Positions 23,674 to 32,964 of a DNA stretch of 64,000 bases are shown one piece after another. This stretch comes from Arthrobacter roseus (GTDB lineage Bacteria > Actinomycetota > Actinomycetes > Actinomycetales > Micrococcaceae). A model generated the notes under the pieces. That model ran no database searches and was not told the DNA's origin. It worked only from the letters and a program-made list of their open reading frames with translations. Numbering within the stretch: the stretch's first letter is position 1; every line of letters begins with the position of its first letter. The translations under genes and the position numbers were made by a program. The stretch is taken from NCBI RefSeq assembly GCF_016907875.1, contig NZ_JAFBCU010000001.1:2790001-2854000 (forward strand), given 5' to 3'.

Positions 23674-25158
23674 TCACATCCCCTGAGTGTCGGCTTTCCC
23701 GGCGGCCACGCCCGTAATCCGATGTGCCATGGTGCGGAAGATCAAACCGTGGAAAGGCAAGACGGCTAGCCAGTACAGCCGTCCACCCAGGCCTCGCGGG
23801 AAAAAGATGGCGCGCTGGCGGTACAGGGCACCGCCGCCTGCCTCCGGTTCAACGCTCATCTCGAGCCAGGCACGCCCGGGCACTTTCATTTCCGCTCGGA
23901 GCCGGAGCATTTTTCCGCGTTCCAGATGCTCTACGCGCCAGAAGTCCACGGCCTCACCTGTGTGGAGCACATCTGGGTGACGCCTTCCGCGCCGCAAACC
24001 CACTCCGCCGGTGAGTTTATCCATCCAGCCGCGCACGGCCCACGCCAACGGCAGCGAGTACCATCCGTTGTCACCGCCAACACCCTCGATGACCTTCCAT
24101 AGCTGGTCCGGGGTTGCCGTCGTCGTCCGTTCCTTCTCGTCCGTAAAAACGGTGTGCCCGGTCCATTCTGGATCGCTCGGGAGGGGGTCGCTTGGTGCGC
24201 CCACGACGGAAGCGTTCTTCCAGGTTGTTGCAATGTCGCCAGCATCCATCTTCTTAAGTGCCAGCCGCACCGCTGCCGGATATGAGGTCGGGCCACCGTC
24301 CGGAACGGCTATGTACTGATCGATGTCGTGTTCCTGGACAACGCAGTCAAACTGTAGGGAACCGATCAGGGGCACCGCGAGCTTACGTGGAATGGGAGTC
24401 ACCAGATTGACCCATTGGGAGGCCAGCCATGGAGTCAGAACCGGCAGCGGAACCACTGGTCGAAAGCGTAGCCCGGCCTCCTTGGCGTACCCGTTCATCA
24501 CCTGGTCGTAGCGCAAAATGTCAGGTCCGCCAATGTCAAAGGTTCGGTTGAGGTCTTCCTTGATCTCAGCAGCGGCGGCCAGGTAGTAAAGGACGTCCCG
24601 CACCCCGATGGGCTGCACGCGGTTCCGGACCCATTTGGGTGCCACCATGGCGGGCAGGACGTCTGTCAACTGCCTGATCATTTCGAAGGAGGCAGACCCA
24701 GACCCGATGACGACGCCAGCCTGCAGGGTGATGGTAGGCACCCCGGAGTCCAGCAGGATGTCGCTGACGTTTGTCCGCGAGCGCAGATGCGGACCCAGTA
24801 CTGCGTCTTTGGGGTGAAGGCCGCCCAGATAGATGATTCGGCCCACCCCGGCCTGCCGACAGGCGGTGGCAACATTTTTTGCTGAAGCGGTTTCTGCGTC
24901 TTCGAACGAGCCATGGCCGCTACTCATGGAGTGCACCAGGTAGTAGAGGATGTCCACTCCGGCACACGCTTTTTGAAGCGACTCGGGGTCCTCGAGGTCG
25001 CCGCGCATTACCTCAACGCTGTCCACCCAGGGAACATCCTTGAGTTTCTGCGGGGAGCGGGCAAGAACTTTGACGGTGTGCCCCGCTTCGAGGAGTGACG
25101 GCACCAATCTTCCGCCGATGTAGCCGGTCGCTCCGGTGACAAGAATGGTCTTTGCCAT
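23674..25158 (-). CDS. SDR-family NAD(P)-binding protein with DUF2867 domain
   Basis: This 494-residue protein has an atypical short-chain dehydrogenase domain at the N-terminus with the nucleotide motif GATGYIGG at 8-15 and a YLVHSM active-site-like segment near 90. A DUF2867 polyketide-cyclase-like domain (about 340-490) has YSLPLAWAVRGWMDKLTGG and a Trp-rich LYWLAVLPFHGLIF end. Family members are linked to isoprenoid or membrane quinone chemistry but lack a firm function. The start is ATG 25158. It follows the MarR gene by 15 bp on the same strand and is convergent with the thioesterase gene. Confidence 0.8.
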   Translation of the reverse strand: MAKTILVTGATGYIGGRLVPSLLEAGHTVKVLARSPQKLKDVPWVDSVEVMRGDLEDPESLQKACAGVDILYYLVHSMSSGHGSFEDAETASAKNVATACRQAGVGRIIYLGGLHPKDAVLGPHLRSRTNVSDILLDSGVPTITLQAGVVIGSGSASFEMIRQLTDVLPAMVAPKWVRNRVQPIGVRDVLYYLAAAAEIKEDLNRTFDIGGPDILRYDQVMNGYAKEAGLRFRPVVPLPVLTPWLASQWVNLVTPIPRKLAVPLIGSLQFDCVVQEHDIDQYIAVPDGGPTSYPAAVRLALKKMDAGDIATTWKNASVVGAPSDPLPSDPEWTGHTVFTDEKERTTTATPDQLWKVIEGVGGDNGWYSLPLAWAVRGWMDKLTGGVGLRRGRRHPDVLHTGEAVDFWRVEHLERGKMLRLRAEMKVPGRAWLEMSVEPEAGGGALYRQRAIFFPRGLGGRLYWLAVLPFHGLIFRTMAHRITGVAAGKADTQGM

Positions 25159-25173
25159 GGTGTGCACACTCCC

Positions 25174-25632
25174 TTAATTGAGGTTCTGTCGGGCTTCCAC
25201 TGCAGCGCTCACGGCCTTTTCGAGAAACCGCGCTACTATCGCCAGTTCGTTGCGGCTGAAGCTGGAGATGGCCCGTCCCATGTGTTCTGCCATGGGCATG
25301 AACATGGCGCTGCCGGTGGCGATTGCCTTGTCGGTGAGCTCCAGGTCTATCTGCCGGCGGTCGGTGCTGCTGGGTCTGCGGTCCACATGACCGGAGTCGG
25401 CCAGTCTGTCAACGAGGGCTGTCGTGGCGGCGGAGCTGAGGTTGAGTTCCCGGCGCAGCATGCCCGGAGTCATGGTGGCACCGGTTCTGCGGGCCGAAAC
25501 CAGCAGGGAGATGGCGTTGAGGTCTGTTCTGTGGAGTTTTTCCGAGGTGCTGACGGCGTGCACGTAGCGGTCGGTTTCGAGCGTTAGTTGCTGCATCAGC
25601 AGCATGAGCTTGAAGTCTGGTCTCTCCTGCAT
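25174..25632 (-). CDS. MarR-family regulator
   Basis: This 152-residue winged-helix regulator has helix-turn-helix MTPGMLRRELNLSSAATTALVDRL at about 50-73 and the wing DRRPSSTDRRQIDLELT with the family's conserved D-x-R, followed by a long C-terminal dimer helix. The start at 25632 is set by GGAGGAGA immediately upstream. It is transcribed with the SDR gene and divergently from an MMPL exporter. Typical MarR proteins repress their own gene and an adjacent efflux gene and release DNA upon binding phenolic or lipophilic compounds. A nested palindrome in the shared upstream region is the likely operator. Confidence 0.85.
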   Translation of the reverse strand: MQERPDFKLMLLMQQLTLETDRYVHAVSTSEKLHRTDLNAISLLVSARRTGATMTPGMLRRELNLSSAATTALVDRLADSGHVDRRPSSTDRRQIDLELTDKAIATGSAMFMPMAEHMGRAISSFSRNELAIVARFLEKAVSAAVEARQNLN

Positions 25633-25674
25633 TGCGTCTCCTCCGATCCCACTATCCATTATGAGGTACATATT

Positions 25675-25709
25675 TATCTCGGCTACCGATATGGTAGACC
25701 GCAGAGATA
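25675..25709. promoter_or_regulatory. Nested palindrome, probable MarR operator
   Basis: CTACC-GATAT-GGTAG (25683-25697) is enclosed by TATCTC (25675-25680) and GAGATA (25704-25709). The element lies 24 bp before the MMPL start codon and 43 bp before the MarR start, so one bound repressor could close both promoters. Confidence 0.6.
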
Positions 25710-25732
25710 CATTCATGGGAGGAACACATCAG

Positions 25733-27904
25733 ATGAAGCGCCTTTTGAGAACACTGATTCCGGCTCTGCTGGTGGTGGCATGGCTAGTGGCAGCGGCCGT
25801 TGGCGGACCCACCTTCGGTAAACTCGATCAGGTTTCGGACAACGACCCATCGGCGTTCCTCCCCAGCAGCGCCGAATCCACAGTGGTTCGCGAATGGCAG
25901 CAGAAATTTGTTGAATCGGACACGATCCCGGCAATCGTCGTCATCGAGTCCAACGACACCCTTTCGCAAGAAGCGGTTGCCGATTACGCAGGCCTTGCAG
26001 AGGACTTCAGCAAGGTAGACGGTGTCGCCGAGACCAGCACCGGCTCCCCCGCGGTGATCGGCCCCATCCCCTCTGAGGATGGAAAGGCAGTGCAGTTGAT
26101 CGTCCGCATCGACGGAAACGCCGATGCCGGCCCCGTCGTCGAGGAAATGCGCACCATTTTGACCGAGCAGATCCCAGAAGGTTCAGAAGGGTACGTGACC
26201 GGACCTGCTGGGTTCACCACAGACCTGACCAAAGCGTTCGCCGGGATCGACGGCATCCTGCTGGGCGTGGCGCTCGGCGTCGTCTTTGTCATCCTCCTGG
26301 CGGTCTACCGCTCCGTGATTCTTCCGTTCCTCGTTCTGTTCACCAGCGTTGGCGCACTGACCGCGTCCATTCTGGTCATCTACTTTCTGGCGGACGCGGG
26401 GTGGATCCAGTTGAGCGGTCAGAGCCAGGGCATCTTATCCATTCTCGTCATCGGCGCGGCAACCGATTACGCCCTGCTTCTCACGGCCCGGTACCGCGAA
26501 GCACTCCTGACCAACACCGCGAAATGGGACGCCATGCGCATCGCCTACCGCGGTTCCTTCGCGCCGATCCTCGCCTCGGGTGCAACCGTCATCGCCGCCC
26601 TGCTGTGCCTGCTCTTCTCTGACCTCAACTCCAACCGCAGCCTCGGGCCCATTGCAGCCACCGGCATCGCGTTCTCCCTGCTGGCCGCGCTATCCCTGCT
26701 TCCTTCCCTACTCCTACTCTTTGGCAGGAGCGCGTTCTGGCCGCTTCGCCCCACAGTGCGCGATCACCAGGAGGCCGACGCCGGATCAACTTCCTGGAGC
26801 CACGGTCTGCGCGGTATCTGGCTCAAGGTTCCCCAGTTCGTGGCTGGCAAACCGCGGATCATCTGGGCCGGCGCGCTGATCATCCTGCTCGCCGGGTCAA
26901 CTGGCCTGCTGCAACTCAAGGCCAGTGGAGTCCCTCAGTCCACGTTGATCCTCGGGCCCTCACAGGCCGTGGACGGCCAGGATGCTCTAGCCCGCCACTT
27001 TGATGCTGGCTCTGGCAGTCCAGTCCTCGTGGTTGCTGAACAAGACACACGCGCCGACGTCGCCGCCATCATTGAAGACCAGGAAGGCATCTCCACAGTG
27101 ACTCTTGCTGGCAGCGAAGGAGCGCCCGGTGCGCCGAGTGAATCGGAGCCGAAGGTGGTGGACGGACGCATCCTCTTCAATGCAGTTCTTGACTACGAGC
27201 CGGACTCCGCCGAAGCCGAGGCCGTCGTTGAGCAACTCCGCGTGGCCCTGGATGACGCCGGACTCGAAGCGCAGGTCGGAGGGACCACCGCCGTCGCCTT
27301 CGACACAAGCACCACGGCCCAGGCGGACCTACAGAAAATCATCCCGCTGGTGCTCGCCGTCATCTTGCTCATCCTCATCATCCTGCTGCGTTCCCTCGTG
27401 GCCCCGCTACTGTTGATCGGCACAGTACTGCTGTCCTACGGCACTGCCATGGGTGTCTCCGCACTGGTTTTCAACCACATCTTCAATTTCCCCGGAGCAG
27501 ACGCATCCGTCCCACTGTTCGGTTTCGTGTTCCTGGTGGCTCTGGGCGTGGACTACAACATCTTCCTCATGACTAGGGTCCGCGAGGAGTCCAAAAACCT
27601 CGGCACCAGGCCCGGAATACTGCGTGGCCTGGGCGTCACCGGCGGAGTCATCACCTCCGCCGGCATCGTTCTCGCCGCCACCTTCTCCGCTCTTGGCGTC
27701 ATCCCGATCCTGTTCCTGGTGCAACTGGCTTTCATTGTGGCGTTCGGAGTGCTGCTGGACACCATCATCGTGCGCTCGCTCCTGGTCCCTGCCCTGGCCT
27801 ATGACATCGGTAATGCCATCTGGTGGCCGTCAAAGCTGGGTCGGAAAACCCGCGACATGGAAGAGCTACGCAACGAGCCCCAAAAGGTTGCCTCCCAAAG
27901 ATAG
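25733..27904 (+). CDS. MMPL-family RND-type exporter
   Basis: This 723-residue membrane protein has two repeats of the MMPL/SSD type. Each starts with one helix and an extracytoplasmic domain (about 30-170 and 400-520) followed by five helices. The proton-relay-like region GAATDYALLLTARYRE in the first half is mirrored by ALGVDYNIFLMTRVREE in the second. MMPL proteins export lipids, siderophores or drugs by proton motive force. I chose ATG 25733 because GGGAGGA lies upstream; longer starts would cross the MarR operator. It is divergent from marR and ends 10 bp before menB, so some read-through into menB is likely. Confidence 0.88.
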   Translation: MKRLLRTLIPALLVVAWLVAAAVGGPTFGKLDQVSDNDPSAFLPSSAESTVVREWQQKFVESDTIPAIVVIESNDTLSQEAVADYAGLAEDFSKVDGVAETSTGSPAVIGPIPSEDGKAVQLIVRIDGNADAGPVVEEMRTILTEQIPEGSEGYVTGPAGFTTDLTKAFAGIDGILLGVALGVVFVILLAVYRSVILPFLVLFTSVGALTASILVIYFLADAGWIQLSGQSQGILSILVIGAATDYALLLTARYREALLTNTAKWDAMRIAYRGSFAPILASGATVIAALLCLLFSDLNSNRSLGPIAATGIAFSLLAALSLLPSLLLLFGRSAFWPLRPTVRDHQEADAGSTSWSHGLRGIWLKVPQFVAGKPRIIWAGALIILLAGSTGLLQLKASGVPQSTLILGPSQAVDGQDALARHFDAGSGSPVLVVAEQDTRADVAAIIEDQEGISTVTLAGSEGAPGAPSESEPKVVDGRILFNAVLDYEPDSAEAEAVVEQLRVALDDAGLEAQVGGTTAVAFDTSTTAQADLQKIIPLVLAVILLILIILLRSLVAPLLLIGTVLLSYGTAMGVSALVFNHIFNFPGADASVPLFGFVFLVALGVDYNIFLMTRVREESKNLGTRPGILRGLGVTGGVITSAGIVLAATFSALGVIPILFLVQLAFIVAFGVLLDTIIVRSLLVPALAYDIGNAIWWPSKLGRKTRDMEELRNEPQKVASQR

Positions 27905-27913
27905 ACTCGGACG

Positions 27914-28888
27914 GTGACTAACGAACTTCCCGCCAAGGTGTCCGATATCTTCGATCCAGTTCGCTGGAGAACCGTCAAAGGTTTCGAGGACCTGAACGAC
28001 ATCACCTACCACCGGCACGTAAACCGGAACGCGGGACAGGACCAAGACACCGGAACGCGGGATCTACCCACCGTACGGATCGCCTTCAACCGCCCCGAGG
28101 TGCGCAACGCGTTCCGCCCGGGAACTGTCGATGAGCTGTACCGGGCCATGGACCATGCACGGATGACCCCTGATGTGGCCACCGTATTGCTCACCGGAAA
28201 CGGTCCCTCACCCAAAGACGGCGGTCACAGTTTCTGCTCCGGTGGCGATCAACGGATCCGGGGGCGGGACGGTTACCGTTACCCCGTGGACGGCGATACC
28301 GGGGATTCCGCTGAATTCATTGATCCAGCCCGCGCGGGGCGGCTGCACATTCTCGAGGTCCAACGCCTGATGCGCACCATGCCCAAAGTGGTCATCGCCG
28401 TCGTTAACGGTTGGGCAGCAGGAGGGGGCCACAGCCTTCATGTCGTGAGTGATCTGACCATCGCCTCGAAGCAGCACGGAAAGTTCAAGCAAACTGATGC
28501 CACCGTGGGAAGTTTCGACGCCGGCTACGGTTCGGCGCTTCTGGCCCGCCAGATTGGTCAGAAAGCAGCCCGAGAAATCTTCTTCCTGGCCCGCGAATAC
28601 TCCGCCGAGGACATGGTTCGTCTGGGCGCCGTCAACGAAGCGGTGGACCATGAAGACCTAGAAAACACCGCGCTCGACTACGCCGCAGACATTGCCCGGC
28701 AGTCACCACAAGCCATCAGGATGCTGAAGTTCGCGTTCAACCTGGCCGACGACGGCCTCGCCGGCCAACAGGTCTTCGCCGGTGAGGCCACCCGGCTTGC
28801 CTACATGACGGACGAGGCGGTTGAGGGCAAAGAAGCATTTCTGGAAAAACGTGCCCCCAACTGGTCCGAGTTCCCCTATTACTTCTAA
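27914..28888 (+). CDS. menB: 1,4-Dihydroxy-2-naphthoyl-CoA synthase MenB
   Basis: This 324-residue crotonase-fold enzyme closes the second ring of menaquinone by a Dieckmann-type reaction on o-succinylbenzoyl-CoA. MenB-specific traits are the HSFCSGGDQRIRGRDGY segment, NGWAAGGGHSLHVVSDLT, the ATVGSFDAGYGSALLAR active-site loop, and the C-terminal KRAPNWSEFPYYF. An insert at about 40-52 (RNAGQDQDTG) is common in actinobacterial versions. The start is a GTG, 10 bp after the MMPL gene. It is followed by menE after 12 bp. Confidence 0.95.
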   Translation: MTNELPAKVSDIFDPVRWRTVKGFEDLNDITYHRHVNRNAGQDQDTGTRDLPTVRIAFNRPEVRNAFRPGTVDELYRAMDHARMTPDVATVLLTGNGPSPKDGGHSFCSGGDQRIRGRDGYRYPVDGDTGDSAEFIDPARAGRLHILEVQRLMRTMPKVVIAVVNGWAAGGGHSLHVVSDLTIASKQHGKFKQTDATVGSFDAGYGSALLARQIGQKAAREIFFLAREYSAEDMVRLGAVNEAVDHEDLENTALDYAADIARQSPQAIRMLKFAFNLADDGLAGQQVFAGEATRLAYMTDEAVEGKEAFLEKRAPNWSEFPYYF

Positions 28889-28900
28889 GCTGGCCAAACC

Positions 28901-30043
28901 ATGGAACTCCTTCCCGTCTATACACCTCTGGGCTTCGACCCCCTCGGACTGCTTGCACCCATAGCTGACGCGCTCTCCGGCGAAGGCCCTGCGGTAGCAC
29001 CGCACGCCCACCCGGACCAATCGTTCAACGGCAGCCTCGCCAACGACGACGTCGCCGCCGTCATCAGTACCTCCGGTTCCACCGGAACGCCCAAACAAAC
29101 CATGCTCAGTGTGGATGCCCTAGCGGCGTCCTCCATGGGCACCGCCACGGAGCTGAAGGCCGAAGGACAGTGGCTTCTGGCACTGCCGGTGCATTACGTG
29201 GCCGGATTCCAAGTTCTCGTGCGGTCCCTCTACGCGGGGACGCGCCCCTGGGCCATGGACCTCACAAAACAGTTCACCGGCGAGGCATTCACCGACGCCG
29301 CTGAAGAGCTCACCGACCGCATCCGGCTCACCTCACTGGTGCCCACCCAGTTACACCGCCTGCTCACGGACCCCTCACCCAGAACTCTCAAAGTCCTCCA
29401 GCGCTTCGACTCCATCCTCATCGGCGGCGCCCCCATCAGCCCCAAGCTCCTGACCGAGGCCCACAAACACGGATTGAACGTGGTGCGCACCTACGGGATG
29501 AGCGAAACCTGCGGCGGATGCGTGTACAACGGTGTCCCGCTGCCAGGGGTGCACCTCTCCAACGACGAAGGAACCCTGTGGATCGGCGGCGATACGCTCG
29601 CCGAGGGCTACCTGGGACAACCGGAGTTGACCAGCGAACACTTCCCCTTCCACTCGGGTCGCCGTTGGTTCCGCTCCGGCGACGTCGGCGACATCAATGA
29701 CGGCGCCCTCACCATTCAGGGCCGCACCGACGACGTACTGACCACCGGTGGTGTCAAAGTCTCCGCAGCCGCCGTCGTGCGCGTCCTGGAAGAGTGCGTC
29801 GGCGTCCGCGAAGCGTACGTCACCGGCCTCCCCCACGATGAGTGGGGTACAGAAGTTGCTGCCGCCGTCGTTGGTAACGCCCCACTTCAGGAGCTGTGCC
29901 AGCAGGTCCGCACCGAACTCGGGCCCGAAGCCGTACCCAAGAAAGTCCTCGTACTGGATCGCTTGCCGTTGCTGGCCAACGGTAAAACAGACCGACAGCA
30001 GCTGCGGCTACTCCTGGAGCGATGCCCCGACCCACATCTCTAG
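28901..30043 (+). CDS. menE: o-Succinylbenzoate-CoA ligase MenE
   Basis: This 380-residue adenylate-forming enzyme makes o-succinylbenzoyl-CoA, the substrate of MenB. The P-loop STSGSTGTPK is at about 50-59, YGMSETCGGCVYNG carries the second motif, RSGDVGDINDGAL the conserved Asp, and LPLLANGKTDRQQL the catalytic Lys near the C-terminus. It is shorter than other acyl-CoA synthetases, as actinobacterial MenE often is, with an abbreviated N-terminal part. It sits between menB and menA, all rightward. Confidence 0.92.
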   Translation: MELLPVYTPLGFDPLGLLAPIADALSGEGPAVAPHAHPDQSFNGSLANDDVAAVISTSGSTGTPKQTMLSVDALAASSMGTATELKAEGQWLLALPVHYVAGFQVLVRSLYAGTRPWAMDLTKQFTGEAFTDAAEELTDRIRLTSLVPTQLHRLLTDPSPRTLKVLQRFDSILIGGAPISPKLLTEAHKHGLNVVRTYGMSETCGGCVYNGVPLPGVHLSNDEGTLWIGGDTLAEGYLGQPELTSEHFPFHSGRRWFRSGDVGDINDGALTIQGRTDDVLTTGGVKVSAAAVVRVLEECVGVREAYVTGLPHDEWGTEVAAAVVGNAPLQELCQQVRTELGPEAVPKKVLVLDRLPLLANGKTDRQQLRLLLERCPDPHL

Positions 30044-30104
30044 CCCCGACTGCCGCACGCCGCCGTGAGGCTCTACCCGACCAAGAAGAAAAGGACACCG
30101 ATTC

Positions 30105-30989
30105 GTGGCTACAGCAGCCCAATGGCTGGAGGGCGCACGCCCCCGGACACTGCCCATGGCGATCGCGCCCGTCATCATCGGAAGCGCGGCCGCCTACTCC
30201 ATGGACGCGTTCAAACCATTGAATGCTGTGCTGGCCGCCATGGTCGCCGTACTGCTGCAGATTGGGGTGAATTACGCCAATGACTATTCCGACGGCGTAC
30301 GAGGCACCGATGAGAACCGCGTTGGTCCGCTACGGTTGACCGGCTCGGGAGCGGCGCAGGCACGCTCCGTCAAATATGCGGCCTTCGCCAGCTTCCTGCT
30401 GGCGATGGCTGCCGGCGTCTACCTCCTGTACCTGTCGCAGGCCTGGTTCTTGATCCTTGTGGGGATCGGCTGCATCGCTGCGGCGTGGGGATATACCGGA
30501 GGCAAGAACCCTTATGGCTACATGGGTCTGGGCGATATTTTTGTGTTCGTGTTCTTTGGCCTCGTGGCAACCCTGGGAACCACCTATACGCAGGCCGGGG
30601 CCGTCAACGCTCCCGCCATTGTGGGCGCCATCAGCACCGGCACCTTCGCCATGGCACTACTCATGGCCAACAACGTCCGCGATATTCCCACGGATCGGGA
30701 GCACGGGAAACTAACGCTCGCCGTGCGCCTGGGCGAAGACATGGCACGAGTCAGTTACGTCATGATGCTGGCGTTGGCGCTGCTGCTACCAGTGTTCTTG
30801 GTCTATGACTACCCGTGGGTGTTGCTGGTGTTAGTGCTGATACCGCTGACGCTCATGCCGAGCTGGCTGATGCTCAAGGGCAAGAAACGCAAGAGCCTGA
30901 TTCCCGTGCTCAAGCAGACCGGCATTTTGAACCTGCTGTTCAGCGTGCTCTTTGCCGCTGGCTTGGTGCTGACAGGGATCCTGAGCTGA
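30105..30989 (+). CDS. menA: 1,4-Dihydroxy-2-naphthoate polyprenyltransferase MenA
   Basis: This 294-residue UbiA-family membrane prenyltransferase joins the naphthoate ring to the polyprenyl tail. The first Asp-rich motif is N-Y-A-N-D-Y-S-D-G at about 65-73, followed by GTDENRVGPLRLTGSG; the second is NNVRDIPTDREHGK near 190-204. Eight to nine membrane helices are visible. The start is a GTG 61 bp after menE, with AAGAAAAGG upstream. It completes the menB-menE-menA cluster; menD, menF/C and menG/ubiE are not in the window. Confidence 0.94.
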   Translation: MATAAQWLEGARPRTLPMAIAPVIIGSAAAYSMDAFKPLNAVLAAMVAVLLQIGVNYANDYSDGVRGTDENRVGPLRLTGSGAAQARSVKYAAFASFLLAMAAGVYLLYLSQAWFLILVGIGCIAAAWGYTGGKNPYGYMGLGDIFVFVFFGLVATLGTTYTQAGAVNAPAIVGAISTGTFAMALLMANNVRDIPTDREHGKLTLAVRLGEDMARVSYVMMLALALLLPVFLVYDYPWVLLVLVLIPLTLMPSWLMLKGKKRKSLIPVLKQTGILNLLFSVLFAAGLVLTGILS

Positions 30990-31033
30990 CGTTGGAGCCG
31001 GTGCACGCCTCGGGCACTTCGCTGCGCAGGGTG

Positions 31034-31411
31034 CTAGCTGCTGCGGTCTGGACTCTGGCCCGGCCCGTAACTGTCTGGCCTGTAGTTGGCTGGATCGTCG
31101 GTTGGCCGCTCTGAGGCCCGCGATGGCTTTCGCGCCATGTCTATCCTGGCGTTGGGATCGATGGAATCCTCAGCATCGGCGTCGCTGAGTTCGGCCTTGT
31201 TTCGCACCGGCGGAGCACTGTCTCGGAAGCGCCGCTGTAACGTGGCCGCAGCCTCATTGCGCAGCGTGCGGAAGAAGAGGTACGTGATGCACAACGGGAT
31301 GATAACCGCCGCGATCGCCGACACCCAGAGCCCGGCACCCAGCCAGATGAACAGAGCAAAGCACACGATGATCAGGCCGGAGCGGAGAAGAGTGAATTTC
31401 AGGAATGCCAC
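31034..31411 (-). CDS. DUF4229 membrane protein
   Basis: This 125-residue protein has two N-terminal hydrophobic helices (about 5-24 and 27-48) followed by a charged, Pro/Ser/Arg-rich cytosolic tail, matching actinobacterial DUF4229. It opens MAFLKFTLLRSGLI. The family is found next to menaquinone genes in many actinobacteria, as here (convergent with menA, 44 bp apart), but its role is unknown. Confidence 0.75.
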   Translation of the reverse strand: MAFLKFTLLRSGLIIVCFALFIWLGAGLWVSAIAAVIIPLCITYLFFRTLRNEAAATLQRRFRDSAPPVRNKAELSDADAEDSIDPNARIDMARKPSRASERPTDDPANYRPDSYGPGQSPDRSS

Positions 31412-31502
31412 GCATCCAGTCTACGCGTCGGGATCGGGCGCTCGGCTCGGCCTCCCCTGACTCTGCGCAGACCAGAGCCCGTATCGAGCCTACAATTGGT
31501 AT

Positions 31503-31886
31503 ATGCGTTTAGTGTTGATCGGGGTAATCCTCTACATTGCGGTCACGGTCTATGCCGTGATCGACTGCTCCACGTCCTCTTCCCGCGACCTCCGCGGCAT
31601 CAGTAAAGGTGCATGGATTCCCGTGATCATCCTGCTGCCGGTGATCGGCGCCGTGCTGTGGTTCCTCTTCGGCAGGCCTGTTGTCCTCCCGCAGTCCAAA
31701 CGCAGCAACGCCCCGGATGATGATCCACAGTTCCTCCGCAACCTGGAAACCTGGCGTTCCCAGCAGTCGCGGGAAGCAGCGCTGCGCAAGCGCGAGGAAG
31801 AGCTGAAAGCCCGCGAAGAACGGCACGGTAAGGACGACGACGGCGGCGATACCGGCGGATCGAACCGCCCAGCCACCGGCCACTGA
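31503..31886 (+). CDS. PLDc_N-domain membrane protein
   Basis: This 127-residue protein has two transmembrane helices (about 1-20 and 36-58) in the arrangement of the phospholipase D N-terminal domain: YAVIDCSTSSSRDLRGISKGAW between helices and LPVIGAVLWFLFGRP in the second. A charged coiled-coil-like tail (80-110, rich in RKREEEL) and a Gly/Asp-rich end follow. Stand-alone PLDc_N proteins are common in actinobacteria, and their function is unknown. It is convergent with ccsB (4 bp gap). Confidence 0.8.
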   Translation: MRLVLIGVILYIAVTVYAVIDCSTSSSRDLRGISKGAWIPVIILLPVIGAVLWFLFGRPVVLPQSKRSNAPDDDPQFLRNLETWRSQQSREAALRKREEELKAREERHGKDDDGGDTGGSNRPATGH

Positions 31887-31890
31887 CGGT

Positions 31891-32964
31891 CTAGATCCCG
31901 GAGTAGCTATGCAGACCGGAGAAGAAGACGTTGACAATGGCGAAGTTGAAGATCACACACAGATAGCCAACAATGCTTAGCCAGGCAGCCCGGGTTCCGG
32001 TCCACCCACGCGTTGCCCGCGCGTGCAGGTAGCCCGCGTAAACCACCCAGATCACGAACGTCCATACTTCCTTGGTATCCCAGCCCCAGTAGCGGCCCCA
32101 CGCTTCTTCGGCCCAGATGGCGCCGGCCATCAGTGTGAACGTCCAGCCCACAAACGCAATCGCGTTGATTCGGTACGCGAGATTCTCGAGGCTCAGAGCG
32201 TTGGGTACAACGCGCATGAACGCGAACCGGTCCGGCTTGCCCGCACGCACTTTGGCCTCACGGTCTGACTGCATCAGCTGCAATACGGACATCGCGAAGG
32301 TGATGGTGAACAACGCCGAGGAGATCACGGCGATCGATACGTGGACAACGAGCCAATAACTCTGAAGTGCGGGCACCAGGTGCGCCACCGGCGTCGGAAA
32401 TCCCACGATCGCAGCGTTGAGCATCACCAGCACCAGTCCGGTCACGAAGGCCCCAACGAAGCGCACATCCTTGCGCAGCAGCACGATGAGGAACACGAGC
32501 GTGACCACAAGGGCGCCCGTAGTGCAGAACTCGTACATGTTGCCCCACGGCACACGGTGGGCCGCGAAACCACGGGCCAGCACGGCCGCCGCGTGAACCG
32601 CTGCCGCCACCACAGTGAGGGCCACGGCGACCCTCGCCAGCTGGCGGCGTTCACCCGTGTATTCCATGGAGTCATCCGCGGTCTGGGCAACCGCGCCTCC
32701 AGTCGGTGGTGCCCCATGATCCTCCACTGAGCCAGCTGCCCCCGCACCCGCGCCAGCGGGAACCGTCACGCTCTCACGCGTTCGGGCCGGCGTCGCGCTA
32801 CGGACCGCTGCGTCCTGCGCAGCGCGATTCTCGACCCCGCGAATGGTCTTGCTGCTGCGAACCAGGTCCAAAACAAACACTGCGAAAGCCACCGTGTAGG
32901 CGACCGACGCGAGAAGCATGAACAGCTCGCTGTACTGGCCCAGTTCTTCGTTGATGCTTTGCAT
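31891..32964 (-). CDS. ccsB: Cytochrome c biogenesis protein CcsB (CcsA-type heme handling)
   Basis: This 357-residue polytopic protein of System II cytochrome c maturation handles and delivers heme on the outer face of the membrane. The tryptophan-rich heme signature AWGRYWGWDTKEVWTF is at about 285-300, flanked by conserved histidines in helices. A Pro/Ala/Gly-rich insertion at about 50-85 follows the first helix. Its start overlaps the resB stop (TAATG), so it is the last gene of the operon; ResB and CcsB together form the synthetase. Confidence 0.93.
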   Translation of the reverse strand: MQSINEELGQYSELFMLLASVAYTVAFAVFVLDLVRSSKTIRGVENRAAQDAAVRSATPARTRESVTVPAGAGAGAAGSVEDHGAPPTGGAVAQTADDSMEYTGERRQLARVAVALTVVAAAVHAAAVLARGFAAHRVPWGNMYEFCTTGALVVTLVFLIVLLRKDVRFVGAFVTGLVLVMLNAAIVGFPTPVAHLVPALQSYWLVVHVSIAVISSALFTITFAMSVLQLMQSDREAKVRAGKPDRFAFMRVVPNALSLENLAYRINAIAFVGWTFTLMAGAIWAEEAWGRYWGWDTKEVWTFVIWVVYAGYLHARATRGWTGTRAAWLSIVGYLCVIFNFAIVNVFFSGLHSYSGI

